This document shows positions 41,890-51,700 of a stretch of 61,975 bases of DNA, in pieces (position 1 is the stretch's first letter; each line of letters opens with the position of its first letter). The stretch comes from an uncultured Lachnospiraceae bacterium. GTDB lineage: Bacteria > Bacillota > Clostridia > Lachnospirales > Lachnospiraceae. Below the pieces are notes generated by a model that was not told the DNA's origin, did no database searches, and was given only the letters and a program-made list of their open reading frames with translations. The DNA lies in NCBI GenBank assembly GCA_910577175.1, contig CAJTLU010000006.1:122165-184139 (forward strand). The letters are read 5' to 3'. The position numbers were made by a program, and so were the translations under genes.

Positions 41890-44865
41890 TTAGTAACGTC
41901 CCTTTACATAATGAATGGTTAATACGGCTTTCTTTTCCTGATTATTTACAACAATCTTAGCGCACTTTTTACCTTCCGGTATCTCCATGCGACCAATATA
42001 ACCCGACCATGCAATATATTGGTCGTCACCAATCTTTGCACCGTCAGTATCAATAAAGGAAACCTGAACGCCCGGCTTTGTTACTGCTTCTCCCGTCGTA
42101 TCATTAAACGCCTCTACCCCTTCTGCATAAACTTCAAAATAGGTACAATCCTGATACTCCTCCGGTATCGGCATATGAGAGCCTGTATAAGCCGCTCCAT
42201 CAAAGCTACACGTAACAGACCCGTCGTCATTCGTGGTCATGGATACTGCTCCACCTTTTTCAAATTTGGTAATGTCAAGATTGACAACCGCTGCCAGCTT
42301 AATGTGATGAATCGTCTGAACCTGAGGATTGCCCTCCGCTCCTACCTGAGAATTAATTATGATAGAAGTAAGCGTTACATCATCAGGAACGATGTAAGAC
42401 TTTACACCAGCTCCATACAGTGTAGTAATCTCTCCTGCTGCACTCCGGAGCGCTATCTGATTTCCATCTGTTAACGCTTCCCCTCCTTGGGTAGACGATA
42501 CTGAAACCTCTACATACTTCAGATTTGCATACTCTGCCGGAATCGCAATATTCGTCCCCTGGTAGTTTTTCTCATAGGAAATTTCTACGCTTCCATCTGC
42601 GTTGTGCTTAACAGAACCTTCTACTGCTCCTGCTACATTTAATTCATTCAAATCAAGATCAACCTTGGTCACCGGATTTGGCGTCGGCGTCGGTGTAGCC
42701 TCCGGGGTCGGTGTAGCCTCTGGCGTTCCTGTCACACCCGGAGTCGGTTCCGGCGTTCCTGTTACACCCGGAGTCGGTTCCGGCGTTCCCGTTACGCCCG
42801 GAGTCGGCTCTGGTGTTCCTGTTACGCCCGGGGTAGGTTCTGGTGTTCCTGTTACGCCTGGTGTAGGTTCTGCCTCTCCTTTCGCAACAAATGTAATCTC
42901 GTAGATATTACACGAGCATGCACCCTCGTTAGACATGATAGAAACTCCGTCGACAACATACTGTGACACTTCACTCAGGTCAATTTCATAAACGCCTTCT
43001 GGAGATTTGATGATTCCATACTTCACCAAAATTGGCTTCGGCGCGCCATATTCCGTTCCTAACGGGGCGCTGCTGTCCAGTAATTTAATTGCAACTTCGT
43101 CTTTCTTCGTCACATTACCAGTAGCTAACTTAATTCTTAATTTACCATACTGGGCAGGATAAATCTTCTCTGGAAGCTTAAAGTCAATTGCGTTATACTG
43201 AGCTGCAAAATCAACCTTTATTGCCCCGTTTTCAAGGTACTCTGCCGTATATGGATTCCATTCTGACCCCGCAAGCGCAGGATTACAATCCTTCGGGGTG
43301 AAAGTCTTCAATGACCCAGGCTCTACCGGCGGCAGCGGTATCGGTGTCGGTGTAAGTGTCGGCGTCGGAACCTTGCCTTCCTCATACAGGTTGAACGTAA
43401 CAGATTCCAGTGTCAAATCCGGCTGTGCTGCATTCAGGGACATCAGCTCAATTTTTGCAACCTTCTGTTCCCTCGGATCCACGGAATAAGTAAACTCCTT
43501 CTTTGTCGGCTCGGAAATACCCCAGCCAGGATATTCGCCATCACCATTATTTTTGGTAATGTTCGTACCATCTGTTGTAAGGATGGAGAGACCAAACTGT
43601 CCGCCTGTCGTAACCTCAACGACAATCGAGCGGATGCGGTCCACATCTACATTTGCCGGAACATTAAAGGTTGCCTTCTGATACTGTCCGGAGAAAGATA
43701 TCGTTGCGGTACCGTTGCTGTTCTTGGTCAGCGTAGTTGCACCTGCTGTCATGTTGTCATAGGTGTTTTTCACTACTACCTGAGGCGCTTGGTATACCGG
43801 CTCCACATAGCAATTCTCGCCCTCTACGCTGGTGCCTTTTGTAGATACATAAACCTCTTTTCCGAGAATCACCGCTTCGGTAAGCACGCCAGTGCCACCA
43901 ATCTTTATATTGTCTCCGGTAATACTTGCCTTTGCCACATTTCCGATTGGCGCAATCTCTACTGTTGCATTGCTTCCGGAAACATTCATATTATCTACTG
44001 CGTTTAATACATCGACCTGTGCTGCCTTTACCGCTTCGGTGATATTTAACTCACCCATCGGAATGTTTAAGGAAATCTTTGCATCGCCTGCTACTTCTAC
44101 ATTAAGTGCAAGGGAATCCCGGTTGCTTACATTCAGGTAATTGTTTGTAGCAGAATCACCCACTACAAGCTTACTGATACGGCTGTCTACATTTTTCAGA
44201 TTTACAATATTGAAAACATCATTCCCCTTGTAAACAACCTCTCCGCTGTAACCCTCCAGGGTCACATCAATACGGTCCTGCTTCGCGCTTGCCTCTACAT
44301 TCAGAGCCTTGACATCGCCCTCATGTAAATCAAGACGGACATTCGCACCTGCAGAAATTGTCTCAACTGCGGCATCCTCCATAGTCATAATCAGCGGAGC
44401 CGAACGTAACATCTGCTCGTTCTCTGCCTGCACCCGCATGAAATAATCCATTGCCTGTTGTCTTGTCTCCTCTTCTGCAAGAAGAACACGCAGTCCGGTC
44501 ATGTCAATTTCCTTTAACTCCGGCTCCTGAACGGTTACCTTGCCCGCATCTACCTTCCAGAGCTGGATGACGGATTCGCTGCCGCTCTCAATAACGAGCT
44601 CGCCAACTTCTACTTCGTCAAAATAAATATTTGCTGCTGCGGCTTCTTTCGTTACTACGATACGGTCCCAGTTCTCACCAGAAATGATAACCTCATTATC
44701 GCTATCCACCATATCTTCCGCAATATAAAGCGTATTTACCGCTATTGGCGCCGGAGCAATTAGTAAATCACTCTCTGCCCTTGCAGGCGTTGCCGGACCG
44801 AAGACGGATGTCGTCATCAGAACCGCCAGGCTTCCTGCAAGCACACGCAATCCTAATTTTCTCAT
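41890..44865 (-). CDS. Secreted modular surface protein with PT-rich linker and carbohydrate-binding-like modules
   Basis: 991 residues. Signal peptide MRKLGLRVLAGSLAVLMTTSVFG ending at an ARA-like site. The N-terminal ~350 residues have beta-helix-like repeats (short strands with Val/Ile and Asn/Asp turns, such as NVSGSNATVEIAPIGNVAKAS). Several beta-sandwich modules follow, of the type FSGQYQKATFNVPANVDVDRIRSIVVEVTTG, one at ~395-490 and another at ~520-660. A low-complexity linker with five copies of PTPGVTGTPE leads into two more modules. No sortase LPxTG or SLH repeat is seen, so the attachment mode is unknown. ATG 44865 has AAAGGAG; the frame open to 44904 is unsupported. It has the same module as the next protein. 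Confidence 0.82.
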   Translation of the reverse strand: MRKLGLRVLAGSLAVLMTTSVFGPATPARAESDLLIAPAPIAVNTLYIAEDMVDSDNEVIISGENWDRIVVTKEAAAANIYFDEVEVGELVIESGSESVIQLWKVDAGKVTVQEPELKEIDMTGLRVLLAEEETRQQAMDYFMRVQAENEQMLRSAPLIMTMEDAAVETISAGANVRLDLHEGDVKALNVEASAKQDRIDVTLEGYSGEVVYKGNDVFNIVNLKNVDSRISKLVVGDSATNNYLNVSNRDSLALNVEVAGDAKISLNIPMGELNITEAVKAAQVDVLNAVDNMNVSGSNATVEIAPIGNVAKASITGDNIKIGGTGVLTEAVILGKEVYVSTKGTSVEGENCYVEPVYQAPQVVVKNTYDNMTAGATTLTKNSNGTATISFSGQYQKATFNVPANVDVDRIRSIVVEVTTGGQFGLSILTTDGTNITKNNGDGEYPGWGISEPTKKEFTYSVDPREQKVAKIELMSLNAAQPDLTLESVTFNLYEEGKVPTPTLTPTPIPLPPVEPGSLKTFTPKDCNPALAGSEWNPYTAEYLENGAIKVDFAAQYNAIDFKLPEKIYPAQYGKLRIKLATGNVTKKDEVAIKLLDSSAPLGTEYGAPKPILVKYGIIKSPEGVYEIDLSEVSQYVVDGVSIMSNEGACSCNIYEITFVAKGEAEPTPGVTGTPEPTPGVTGTPEPTPGVTGTPEPTPGVTGTPEPTPGVTGTPEATPTPEATPTPTPNPVTKVDLDLNELNVAGAVEGSVKHNADGSVEISYEKNYQGTNIAIPAEYANLKYVEVSVSSTQGGEALTDGNQIALRSAAGEITTLYGAGVKSYIVPDDVTLTSIIINSQVGAEGNPQVQTIHHIKLAAVVNLDITKFEKGGAVSMTTNDDGSVTCSFDGAAYTGSHMPIPEEYQDCTYFEVYAEGVEAFNDTTGEAVTKPGVQVSFIDTDGAKIGDDQYIAWSGYIGRMEIPEGKKCAKIVVNNQEKKAVLTIHYVKGRY
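42721..42870 (-). repeat. Tandem repeats encoding PTPGVTGTPE
   Basis: Five 30-bp in-frame units form a Pro/Thr/Gly linker between modules, a stalk expected to be flexible or O-glycosylated. Unit number is likely strain-variable. Confidence 0.85.
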
Positions 44866-44995
44866 AATTCTCCTTTCTTTCTTCAAAGGAGCCGCCGCTT
44901 TCACAATGCGCCTGCCACAACCGGTAAACCATGAAGCGGAGGCTTCCCTTGAAACTGTCTCAGAGTTACTTTGTCATTACTGCAAACCCGTTGCT

Positions 44996-46585
44996 CTACT
45001 TTTTCGGAACGAAAGTAATGCTGTACAGCGTTATGTTAGCAGCACCGTCATTTGACATAATGCCGATTCTGTTGACATCCTTCTTCGCATGCGCACTTAA
45101 ATCCATTTCGATATTCGCCACACCGGAGGTTGTAACACCCCAACGGATTTCCATCGGTGTCGGGTTATTGTACTGGTCAAGCTCGGCATCCGGTGCACAG
45201 ACCTTAAGAGCAACTGCATCCTTACCGGTCGCCGTTTCGAGAGAGAAGATTGCCTTATCAAACTTCGCCAGGTCCACATCGTCCGGAAGCATATAGAATA
45301 CCTCCTGATACTGACCCTCAAATGCAATCTTCACGCCGCCGTCCGAAGTATTCTCTGCCTTATACCCGTATCCGGCCGGCTTCATGTCTGCAAACTTATA
45401 AACCAGGCTTCCATCCGGCGCTGTCTGGGAACTGCCGCCTGCCGGCTTGGAAACCAGTCTGGTGCCTCCGGATATCTCCGTAATCTTCACAGCGTCCAGA
45501 CCGATGTTCATGGTTGCGTTATCTGCTTCAAAATAAAGCACGATATCCGTGGTCTCTTCCTTCACCTCAAAGGTGCCCTCAATCAGCGTCCATTCGCCCT
45601 TCTTCGGCTCTGCCGTGCTGACTGCGATGTACTCCTCGCCTTTGTTCTTATCCCATGTCAGCCGGATGATTTCGCCGTCTGCCGCATCCTGCTTTACATA
45701 TGCGCTTACCTTATAAACGCCGCCGACTTCAACTAACTTATTTAAGTTAATACCAGCGCCGTTCCAGCTGGAGCTTCTTCCGGAAATCTCAAGATATTTG
45801 GTTCCGTCCGGAGATGTTACAGAACTCTTTGTGCCAAGTGTTGCGGCACGGCCTGCCCACAGTCCTGCAGACTTCTCAAAGCTTTCCTCATAAATCACGC
45901 CTGACTGGGTCGGCTTCGGGGTCGGGGTCGGCTTTCCCGGGGTCTTAGTTGGTACCGGCGTAGCGGTAGCTTCCGGTGCCTTGGTCGGTGCCGGAGCGCC
46001 ATAAACGGTAATCTCTACCGAATCGCTCTTCCCGCTCATTGTCGTCGCCGTAATCGTTACAGTACCGTCCTTTAATCCCTTCACGACGCCGTTAGCGTCT
46101 ACTGTAGCAATCTTGGTATTGCTGGACTTCCATGTAGTAACGTCATTGGAAGTCTTTGGCGTTAGCGTGCGGTTCAAATCCACCTTCTCACCGTACTTTA
46201 ACTCCGAAACCTTATTGTTAATCTCAATCTTTAAGGCCGGTTTACGAATCTGTACCTTCGCGGCAAGCGTCTGCGTCTTACCAGCCGAGGTAATCTCACA
46301 GGTAATCGTTGCTGCTCCTTTTTTTATACCGGTAACTACACCGTTTTCATCTACAGTTGCTATCGTTTCGTCACTGCTCTTCCAAGTAATGACTGCATCT
46401 GACGGCACACCTGTTACATCAAAATCATAGGTCTGCCTTGTTAAAATGTTACGACTTGTCTTATTCAGCTTGGCCTCCCCGGCTGCATAAGAACTTCCCG
46501 CATGCGAAAACAGGGTCGTAACTCCCATCGCAGCCACTAAAGCTCCGACAAGGATTTTTCTTACTGCTTTTTTACTGCTTCCCAT
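44996..46585 (-). CDS. Secreted protein with two Big_2 Ig domains and carbohydrate-binding modules
   Basis: 529 residues. Signal peptide MGSSKKAVRKILVGALVAAMGVTTLFSHA. Two Big_2 Ig-like domains follow, with the repeated phrase ITWKSSDETIATVDENGVVTGI and TTWKSSNTKIATVDANGVVKGL. Then come a Pro/Thr linker and a CBM4/9/22-like beta-sandwich (YEESFEKSAGLWAGRAA, VSAYVKQDAADGEIIRLTW). A final module (IAFEGQYQEVFYMLPDDVDL) is related to those of the downstream protein. The start at 46585 has AAAGGAG; the frame to 46696 is upstream of the signal peptide. Promoter at 46724-46752. It probably binds polysaccharide outside the cell; ligand unknown. It lies about 130 bases upstream of the larger surface gene, likely one operon. 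Confidence 0.87.
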   Translation of the reverse strand: MGSSKKAVRKILVGALVAAMGVTTLFSHAGSSYAAGEAKLNKTSRNILTRQTYDFDVTGVPSDAVITWKSSDETIATVDENGVVTGIKKGAATITCEITSAGKTQTLAAKVQIRKPALKIEINNKVSELKYGEKVDLNRTLTPKTSNDVTTWKSSNTKIATVDANGVVKGLKDGTVTITATTMSGKSDSVEITVYGAPAPTKAPEATATPVPTKTPGKPTPTPKPTQSGVIYEESFEKSAGLWAGRAATLGTKSSVTSPDGTKYLEISGRSSSWNGAGINLNKLVEVGGVYKVSAYVKQDAADGEIIRLTWDKNKGEEYIAVSTAEPKKGEWTLIEGTFEVKEETTDIVLYFEADNATMNIGLDAVKITEISGGTRLVSKPAGGSSQTAPDGSLVYKFADMKPAGYGYKAENTSDGGVKIAFEGQYQEVFYMLPDDVDLAKFDKAIFSLETATGKDAVALKVCAPDAELDQYNNPTPMEIRWGVTTSGVANIEMDLSAHAKKDVNRIGIMSNDGAANITLYSITFVPKK

Positions 46586-46723
46586 TGCTTCTCCTTTCTT
46601 ATAACAATATTGTGGATAATAGTTAAGCTGCCGGACATTTTGCGGCAGCTTCTGTCCCCTACACCTTGTGCAGAAAAAATATGTACACGCACCCATGTAA
46701 GAGACATGGTACCATCTCTTTCC

Positions 46724-46752
46724 ATTCTATAAGTTTTTGGTTATTTTGTCAA
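46724..46752 (-). promoter_or_regulatory. Sigma-A promoter of the surface-protein operon
   Basis: Minus strand TTGACA (46747-46752), 17 bases, TAGAAT (46724-46729), about 140 bases ahead of the Big_2 protein gene. Confidence 0.8.
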
Positions 46753-46845
46753 TAGTTCTTCTTTTTATCCATACATTTTTGTTACTATTATACAAAATCT
46801 ACTTTGAGTTTTGTATATCTCTCCAAAAAAACAAAATTCCAGCCC

Positions 46846-46874
46846 TTGACATTTACAATAGCTCACGGTATAAT
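46846..46874 (+). promoter_or_regulatory. Consensus sigma-A promoter of pckA
   Basis: Plus strand TTGACA (46846-46851), 17 bases, TATAAT (46869-46874), a perfect consensus match, about 80 bases ahead of pckA. Divergent from the surface-protein promoter. Confidence 0.85.
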
Positions 46875-46954
46875 TATCGTGGTGTACGTTTGGTAGTTAT
46901 AATTTATTTTATATAAATTACTTCTATAATTATCTTAAGACAGGAGGATTTCAT

Positions 46955-48646
46955 ATGTCAACAAAGGCTTATTACAAGCACGAGGAAATCGGTGCTGGCA
47001 AAGTAGGTTTTTCCAGAACCCGTTCCATCATCGAAGCCGCTTTTTACGGCAACAATGTAGTTAAGGTAAACTCCTTAAAAGAAGCGTACAATCTCGCAAA
47101 GAACTCCCCAGGCACTATCGTAACCGATATGCCGGTTTACAGAGGCGAAGAGTTCGGTCTTGAAAGCGATGCAAAAGTGCTGCTATTCAATGACGGTGCT
47201 GTTACCGGCCGCTATGCTACTGCACGCCGCATTAAGGGCGAGCCTGGCGTAGATGATGTAAAGCTTGATAAGGTTGTGATGGACGCCGTTTACGAGACCC
47301 GTTGGAAGACCATGTATCATGCGGAGTGCTTCGTAGGTCTTGATCCGGAGTTCATGGTAAAGGCACATCTGCTGATTCCGGAAGGCGAAGAGAACCTGTT
47401 GTACAACTGGATGATTAACTTCCAGTATATGTCTGATGAATATGTAAAGATGTACAAAAATTCCAAGCCGGTCGGCGACGGCAAGGAAGCAGATATTTAC
47501 ATCTTCTCTGATCCACAGTGGATTCCGGGAAATCGTCCGGATGTTGATTACAGCTGCTTAAGCGACCCGCTTACGCTCTGCTATTTTGACACTGCTGAAA
47601 ACTGTGCTGCAATCCTTGGTATGAAGTACTTTGGTGAGCACAAGAAGGGTACGCTTACAATGGCATGGGCAATTGCAAACCGTAACGGTTACGCTTCCTG
47701 CCACGGCGGCCAGAAGGAATATACGCTTTCCGACGGTTCCAAGTACGTTGCTTCCGTATTCGGTCTGTCCGGTTCCGGTAAGTCCACCCTGACCCACGCA
47801 AAGCACGGCGGCAAGTACGGTGTTACGGTTCTCCATGATGATGCTTTCATCATCAATTCCGACACCTGTTCTTCCATCGCGCTTGAGCCGACTTATTTTG
47901 ATAAGACCGCTGACTACCCGACCGGCTGCCCGGACAACAAGTATCTGTTATCTGCACAGAACTGTTCGGCTACCATGGACGAGGAAGGCAAGATTCAGCT
48001 TGTAACCGAGGATATCCGTAACGGCAACGGCCGTGCAATCAAGTCTAAGCTCTGGTCTCCGAACCGTGTGGATAAGATTGTATCTCCGGTTAATTCCATC
48101 TTCTGGATTATGAAGGATCCGACCATTCCGCCGGTAGTTAAGTTAAAGGGCGCTGCGCTTGCTTCGGTTATGGGTGCTACACTCGCAACCAAGACCTCTA
48201 CCGCAGAGCGTGTTGCTGCAGGTACCGACCTGAACGCACTTCGTATCGTTCCGTACGCAAATCCGTTCAGAACCTATCCGCTTGCAAACGACTATGTGAA
48301 GTTTAAGAAGCTTGTAGAGGAAAAGAATGTTGACTGCTACATCATCAATACTGGTGACTTTATGGGCAAGAAGGTAAAGCCTGCTGATACGCTTGGCATT
48401 CTGGAATCTATCGTAGAAGGCAAGGCTGCTTTCAAGCAGTGGGGTCCGTTTGAGGATATCGAAATCATGGATTGGGAAGGCTTTACTCCGGATATGAACG
48501 ACGGAGATTATCTTACCCAGTTAAAGGCTGCTATGCAGAACCGTGTAGACGCTGTTGCTAAGTTCGCAACGGCAAAGGACGGCTACGATAAGCTTCCGGA
48601 CGAGGCTCTTGCAGCACTGCAGAAGCTCGTTGACGAGTTAAAGTAA
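46955..48646 (+). CDS. pckA: Phosphoenolpyruvate carboxykinase (ATP)
   Basis: 563 residues. Interconverts oxaloacetate plus ATP with PEP plus CO2 plus ADP. Kinase-type Walker A GLSGSGKSTL, then HDDAFIIN with metal-binding aspartates, and a C-terminal TGDFMGKKVKPADTLGILESIVEG. It is of the ATP-dependent class and slightly longer than E. coli PckA (540). In anaerobes that ferment to succinate or propionate, it often runs in the ATP-forming direction. AGGAGG precedes the ATG. The clean promoter, strong site and terminator suggest high expression. Confidence 0.96.
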   Translation: MSTKAYYKHEEIGAGKVGFSRTRSIIEAAFYGNNVVKVNSLKEAYNLAKNSPGTIVTDMPVYRGEEFGLESDAKVLLFNDGAVTGRYATARRIKGEPGVDDVKLDKVVMDAVYETRWKTMYHAECFVGLDPEFMVKAHLLIPEGEENLLYNWMINFQYMSDEYVKMYKNSKPVGDGKEADIYIFSDPQWIPGNRPDVDYSCLSDPLTLCYFDTAENCAAILGMKYFGEHKKGTLTMAWAIANRNGYASCHGGQKEYTLSDGSKYVASVFGLSGSGKSTLTHAKHGGKYGVTVLHDDAFIINSDTCSSIALEPTYFDKTADYPTGCPDNKYLLSAQNCSATMDEEGKIQLVTEDIRNGNGRAIKSKLWSPNRVDKIVSPVNSIFWIMKDPTIPPVVKLKGAALASVMGATLATKTSTAERVAAGTDLNALRIVPYANPFRTYPLANDYVKFKKLVEEKNVDCYIINTGDFMGKKVKPADTLGILESIVEGKAAFKQWGPFEDIEIMDWEGFTPDMNDGDYLTQLKAAMQNRVDAVAKFATAKDGYDKLPDEALAALQKLVDELK

Positions 48647-48672
48647 GCCTTAGAACTACTCCTAAAACTTTT

Positions 48673-48708
48673 GTACCGTCAGCCAAAACGGCTGACGGTA
48701 CTTTTTTT
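48673..48708. terminator. Bidirectional terminator after pckA
   Basis: GTACCGTCAGCC AAAA ... GGCTGACGGTAC (12 pairs) followed by TTTTTTT on the plus strand. The hybrid kinase gene converges from the right and may use it too. Confidence 0.9.
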
Positions 48709-48749
48709 ACAGTAACTTTCTTTTATAACACTCCCTTATCATTACAATA

Positions 48750-51700
48750 TCAGCTTTTATTTCTGCGGATTACCTCATTTAGCTTCTGGTACAGCTTATC
48801 TATCTCCACCGGCTTGGACAAATGTCCGTTCATACCGCATTCTACAGACTTTTTCAAATCGTCGTCAAAAGCATTCGCCGACATAGCGACAATTGGTAGC
48901 GTACGACAGTCCTCGCGCTCCATGCTCCGGATAGTACGCGTTGCTTCCAGACCATCCATCACCGGCATCATAATATCCATCAGAATTGCATCATACGTGC
49001 CTGGCTCTGTAGTGCGGATGCGTTCTACTGCCTGCGCTCCGTCATAAACACAGTCCACTTCAAAATTACGCTCCTCCAGCAGACTCTGCGCAATCTCGGC
49101 ATTCAGCTCATTGTCCTCCACCACCAGAATCCGGCACCCGTCAAAGGAAATTTCTTCCTCTTCCGGCTCGCTTTCCATATTTTCACCAAGTCCCAGCGAA
49201 ATGGAAAAACTGAATGTACTGCCCTCTCCCAGCTCACTCTCCAGCTGGATACTGCTCCCCATCATCTGAATCAGGCGGCTGCTGATGGAAAGTCCCAGTC
49301 CTGTACCGCGCTGCTTAGACGGGTCTGCAGCAGCCGACCCGGCCTGCTCAAAGGAACGGAATACTCTTCCCTGGTCCTCTTTTGCAATCCCGGCTCCGGT
49401 ATCCTGCACTGCAAAATAAACGAGCGCTTCCGTTTCTGTCGCCTCTGTCTCATGCACTGTCAGGGTAATCTGTCCGTCTTCCGGGGTAAACTTTACCGCA
49501 TTGCCTAATAAATTGATAAGCACCTGGCTGATTCTCATTTTGTCTGCCATAAACCAGCTATGCGTCAGCTGGATATCCTGTACAAAATGAATACGCTTGC
49601 CTGCTGCCTGAGGTGTTATCAGCTCCCTGATGGTATCTAACATTTCATATATGCTGAAATTGAACAAATCCAATTTCATCTTACCACTTTCAATCTTAGA
49701 CATATCCAGAATATCATTAAGCAGTCCCAGCAGATAATTCGAGGAAGACTGTATCTTCTGCAGACAATCGGTAACCCTCTCCTGACTCTGGTCCTGCTGC
49801 AGGGCAATGGCCGTCATACCGATAATACCGTTCATAGGCGTACGGATTTCGTGACTCATACGGGACAAAAAGTCTGACTTTGCCTTGCTGGCAATATCAT
49901 GCTGCTGCTGGTTCAGCTGGTTCTCAATTACCCTGCCAAGCTCTGCAAGGTCCTGATGCTCCTCCGGATTTTCCAAAAGCTGCGGCTCAATTCCGAGAAT
50001 ACAAATATTTCCCATATAGCTTCCGTTGTCATACATAGGAAGCATAATGCCTTCCTGACCCGGCATGATACCTAAAAAGCACTGAAGCTCCGGCTTCTGG
50101 CTGTCCTCCTCTGAAAAATAACGTACTTCCTCCTGTCCCAGCCAGTCAAAGAATCTCTCTTTCTCCTCTTCTCTGTACTGCCTTACATTTTCATTGACAG
50201 GCTTTCGGTTTCTATGCCACTGATAGTCCAGATAGCTGGAGCTGAAATCATCCCGGAGTACGGATACCAGTACGTCGCTCGCTTTATAAAATCTGCCGAT
50301 TTTTTGAATCATCAGCAGCATCTGAGCAGGAAAATCAGCTCCCTTACCAAACAAATTCAATGCCAGGGAGACGAGGCTGACTTCCTCGCTGTAATCCAGA
50401 GTATTGATTTCGCGCCCTTGCAATTCCGGAAGCGGCGTAAGCTTCTTCTCCGGAATATCCTCATAAAAAATGTACCGTCCTGTGACATCCGGAACTACAT
50501 ATCTGCTCGCCTGCTTTGCCATACGGAGCAGCTTCTCTGTACTCTGTTCCTTTCCGGCGCAAACCATACCGGCATAAACGTCAACCTGAAATACTTCCGC
50601 TTCAAAGCTTTTCGAAATCTTTCCAAGCAAATCTTCCACAAACTCCGCTGCCTGCTCCTTCGACTGGTTTTCCAGCCAAAGCACAAATTCATCCCCATCA
50701 AGACGCAGTGCTACCGTATTCCAATTTGTCCTTTGGGTAAACTCCTGACAGCTGTTTCTGGTCAGGAGTCCCATTTCCTCAAGAATCATATCGCCAAACA
50801 CAATACCATTCTTTTCATTGCTCTCCTTCAACCGGTTCAGAAACAGGTTTATCATAACTCCGTCCTGCCGGAGCCTGCGGCACTCATGGAGACGTTCTAC
50901 ACCTGCGCTGAATACATAAAGCCCGGTCACACCGTCCGTCGTATTCTTCCTGAGCTGTTCCGCCTCTCTTTCCTTCTGCTCCTGTATATCACGGATGCTT
51001 CCCACCAGCTTCCGCCGTTTCCCATCCGTATCATAAACTGCATTACTAGAAAGTGCCACCCATATAAACTCCGCATCCTCCGGCCATTTTATCCGGAATT
51101 CCACAAACAGCCTGTCGGCTTTGCTCTGCATTACCTGGATAACGTTCTCACGGTCCGCTTCATGGATGCAGGCAGGCTTGATAAAGCAGCCCGCAAAATC
51201 CTCACACGGCCAATTTCCGCTCATTGTCTTATGATTTACAATATCCAGGATACGGCTCTCAAAATCATAGGAAAAAAAGATATCCTTGGAAGACTCCAGC
51301 GCAACCCTGTAGCGCTCCTTTTCCTCCAAAAGAATATTCTCTGCCTCCTTCTGCCTGTCCGTCAAATCATTCACTACATCATACAGGGCGTCAATCTCCA
51401 GAATATTAGAAAGCTTAAACTCCTGAAGCCCTTCGCTCCCCCTGCTGATGCAGTACATCAGACGCTGAATCGGCCTTGTCAGATGCTTTACCAGAAAGTA
51501 GATGCCAAACATACCGAAAATCAAACCGATTAAAACAGCAGCAAGCATCCAGATATAAAGCTGGTGGCTCATGCCAAAAAGATCTTCCTCTGTTTCTAAA
51601 CCCAGAAGCACCCATTCTGTATTCTCATAAGGAACATTATTGCTGTACAGCTTTAGCGGACAGGTTACAGCATAAACCTTCTGCTGATTCAGCCGTATAT

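Noticed and set aside
41890..44865. Sortase-anchored or S-layer protein
   Set aside because: No LPxTG motif, C-terminal hydrophobic anchor or SLH domain could be found in the translation.
50639..50713. Active diguanylate cyclase in the hybrid kinase
   Set aside because: The signature reads DGDEF rather than GGDEF, and the flanking residues are poor matches; catalytic activity is doubtful.
50214..51533. 439-codon plus-strand frame
   Set aside because: It is antisense to the hybrid kinase whose domains are clear. Its sequence is low in family features and it lacks a ribosome binding site.
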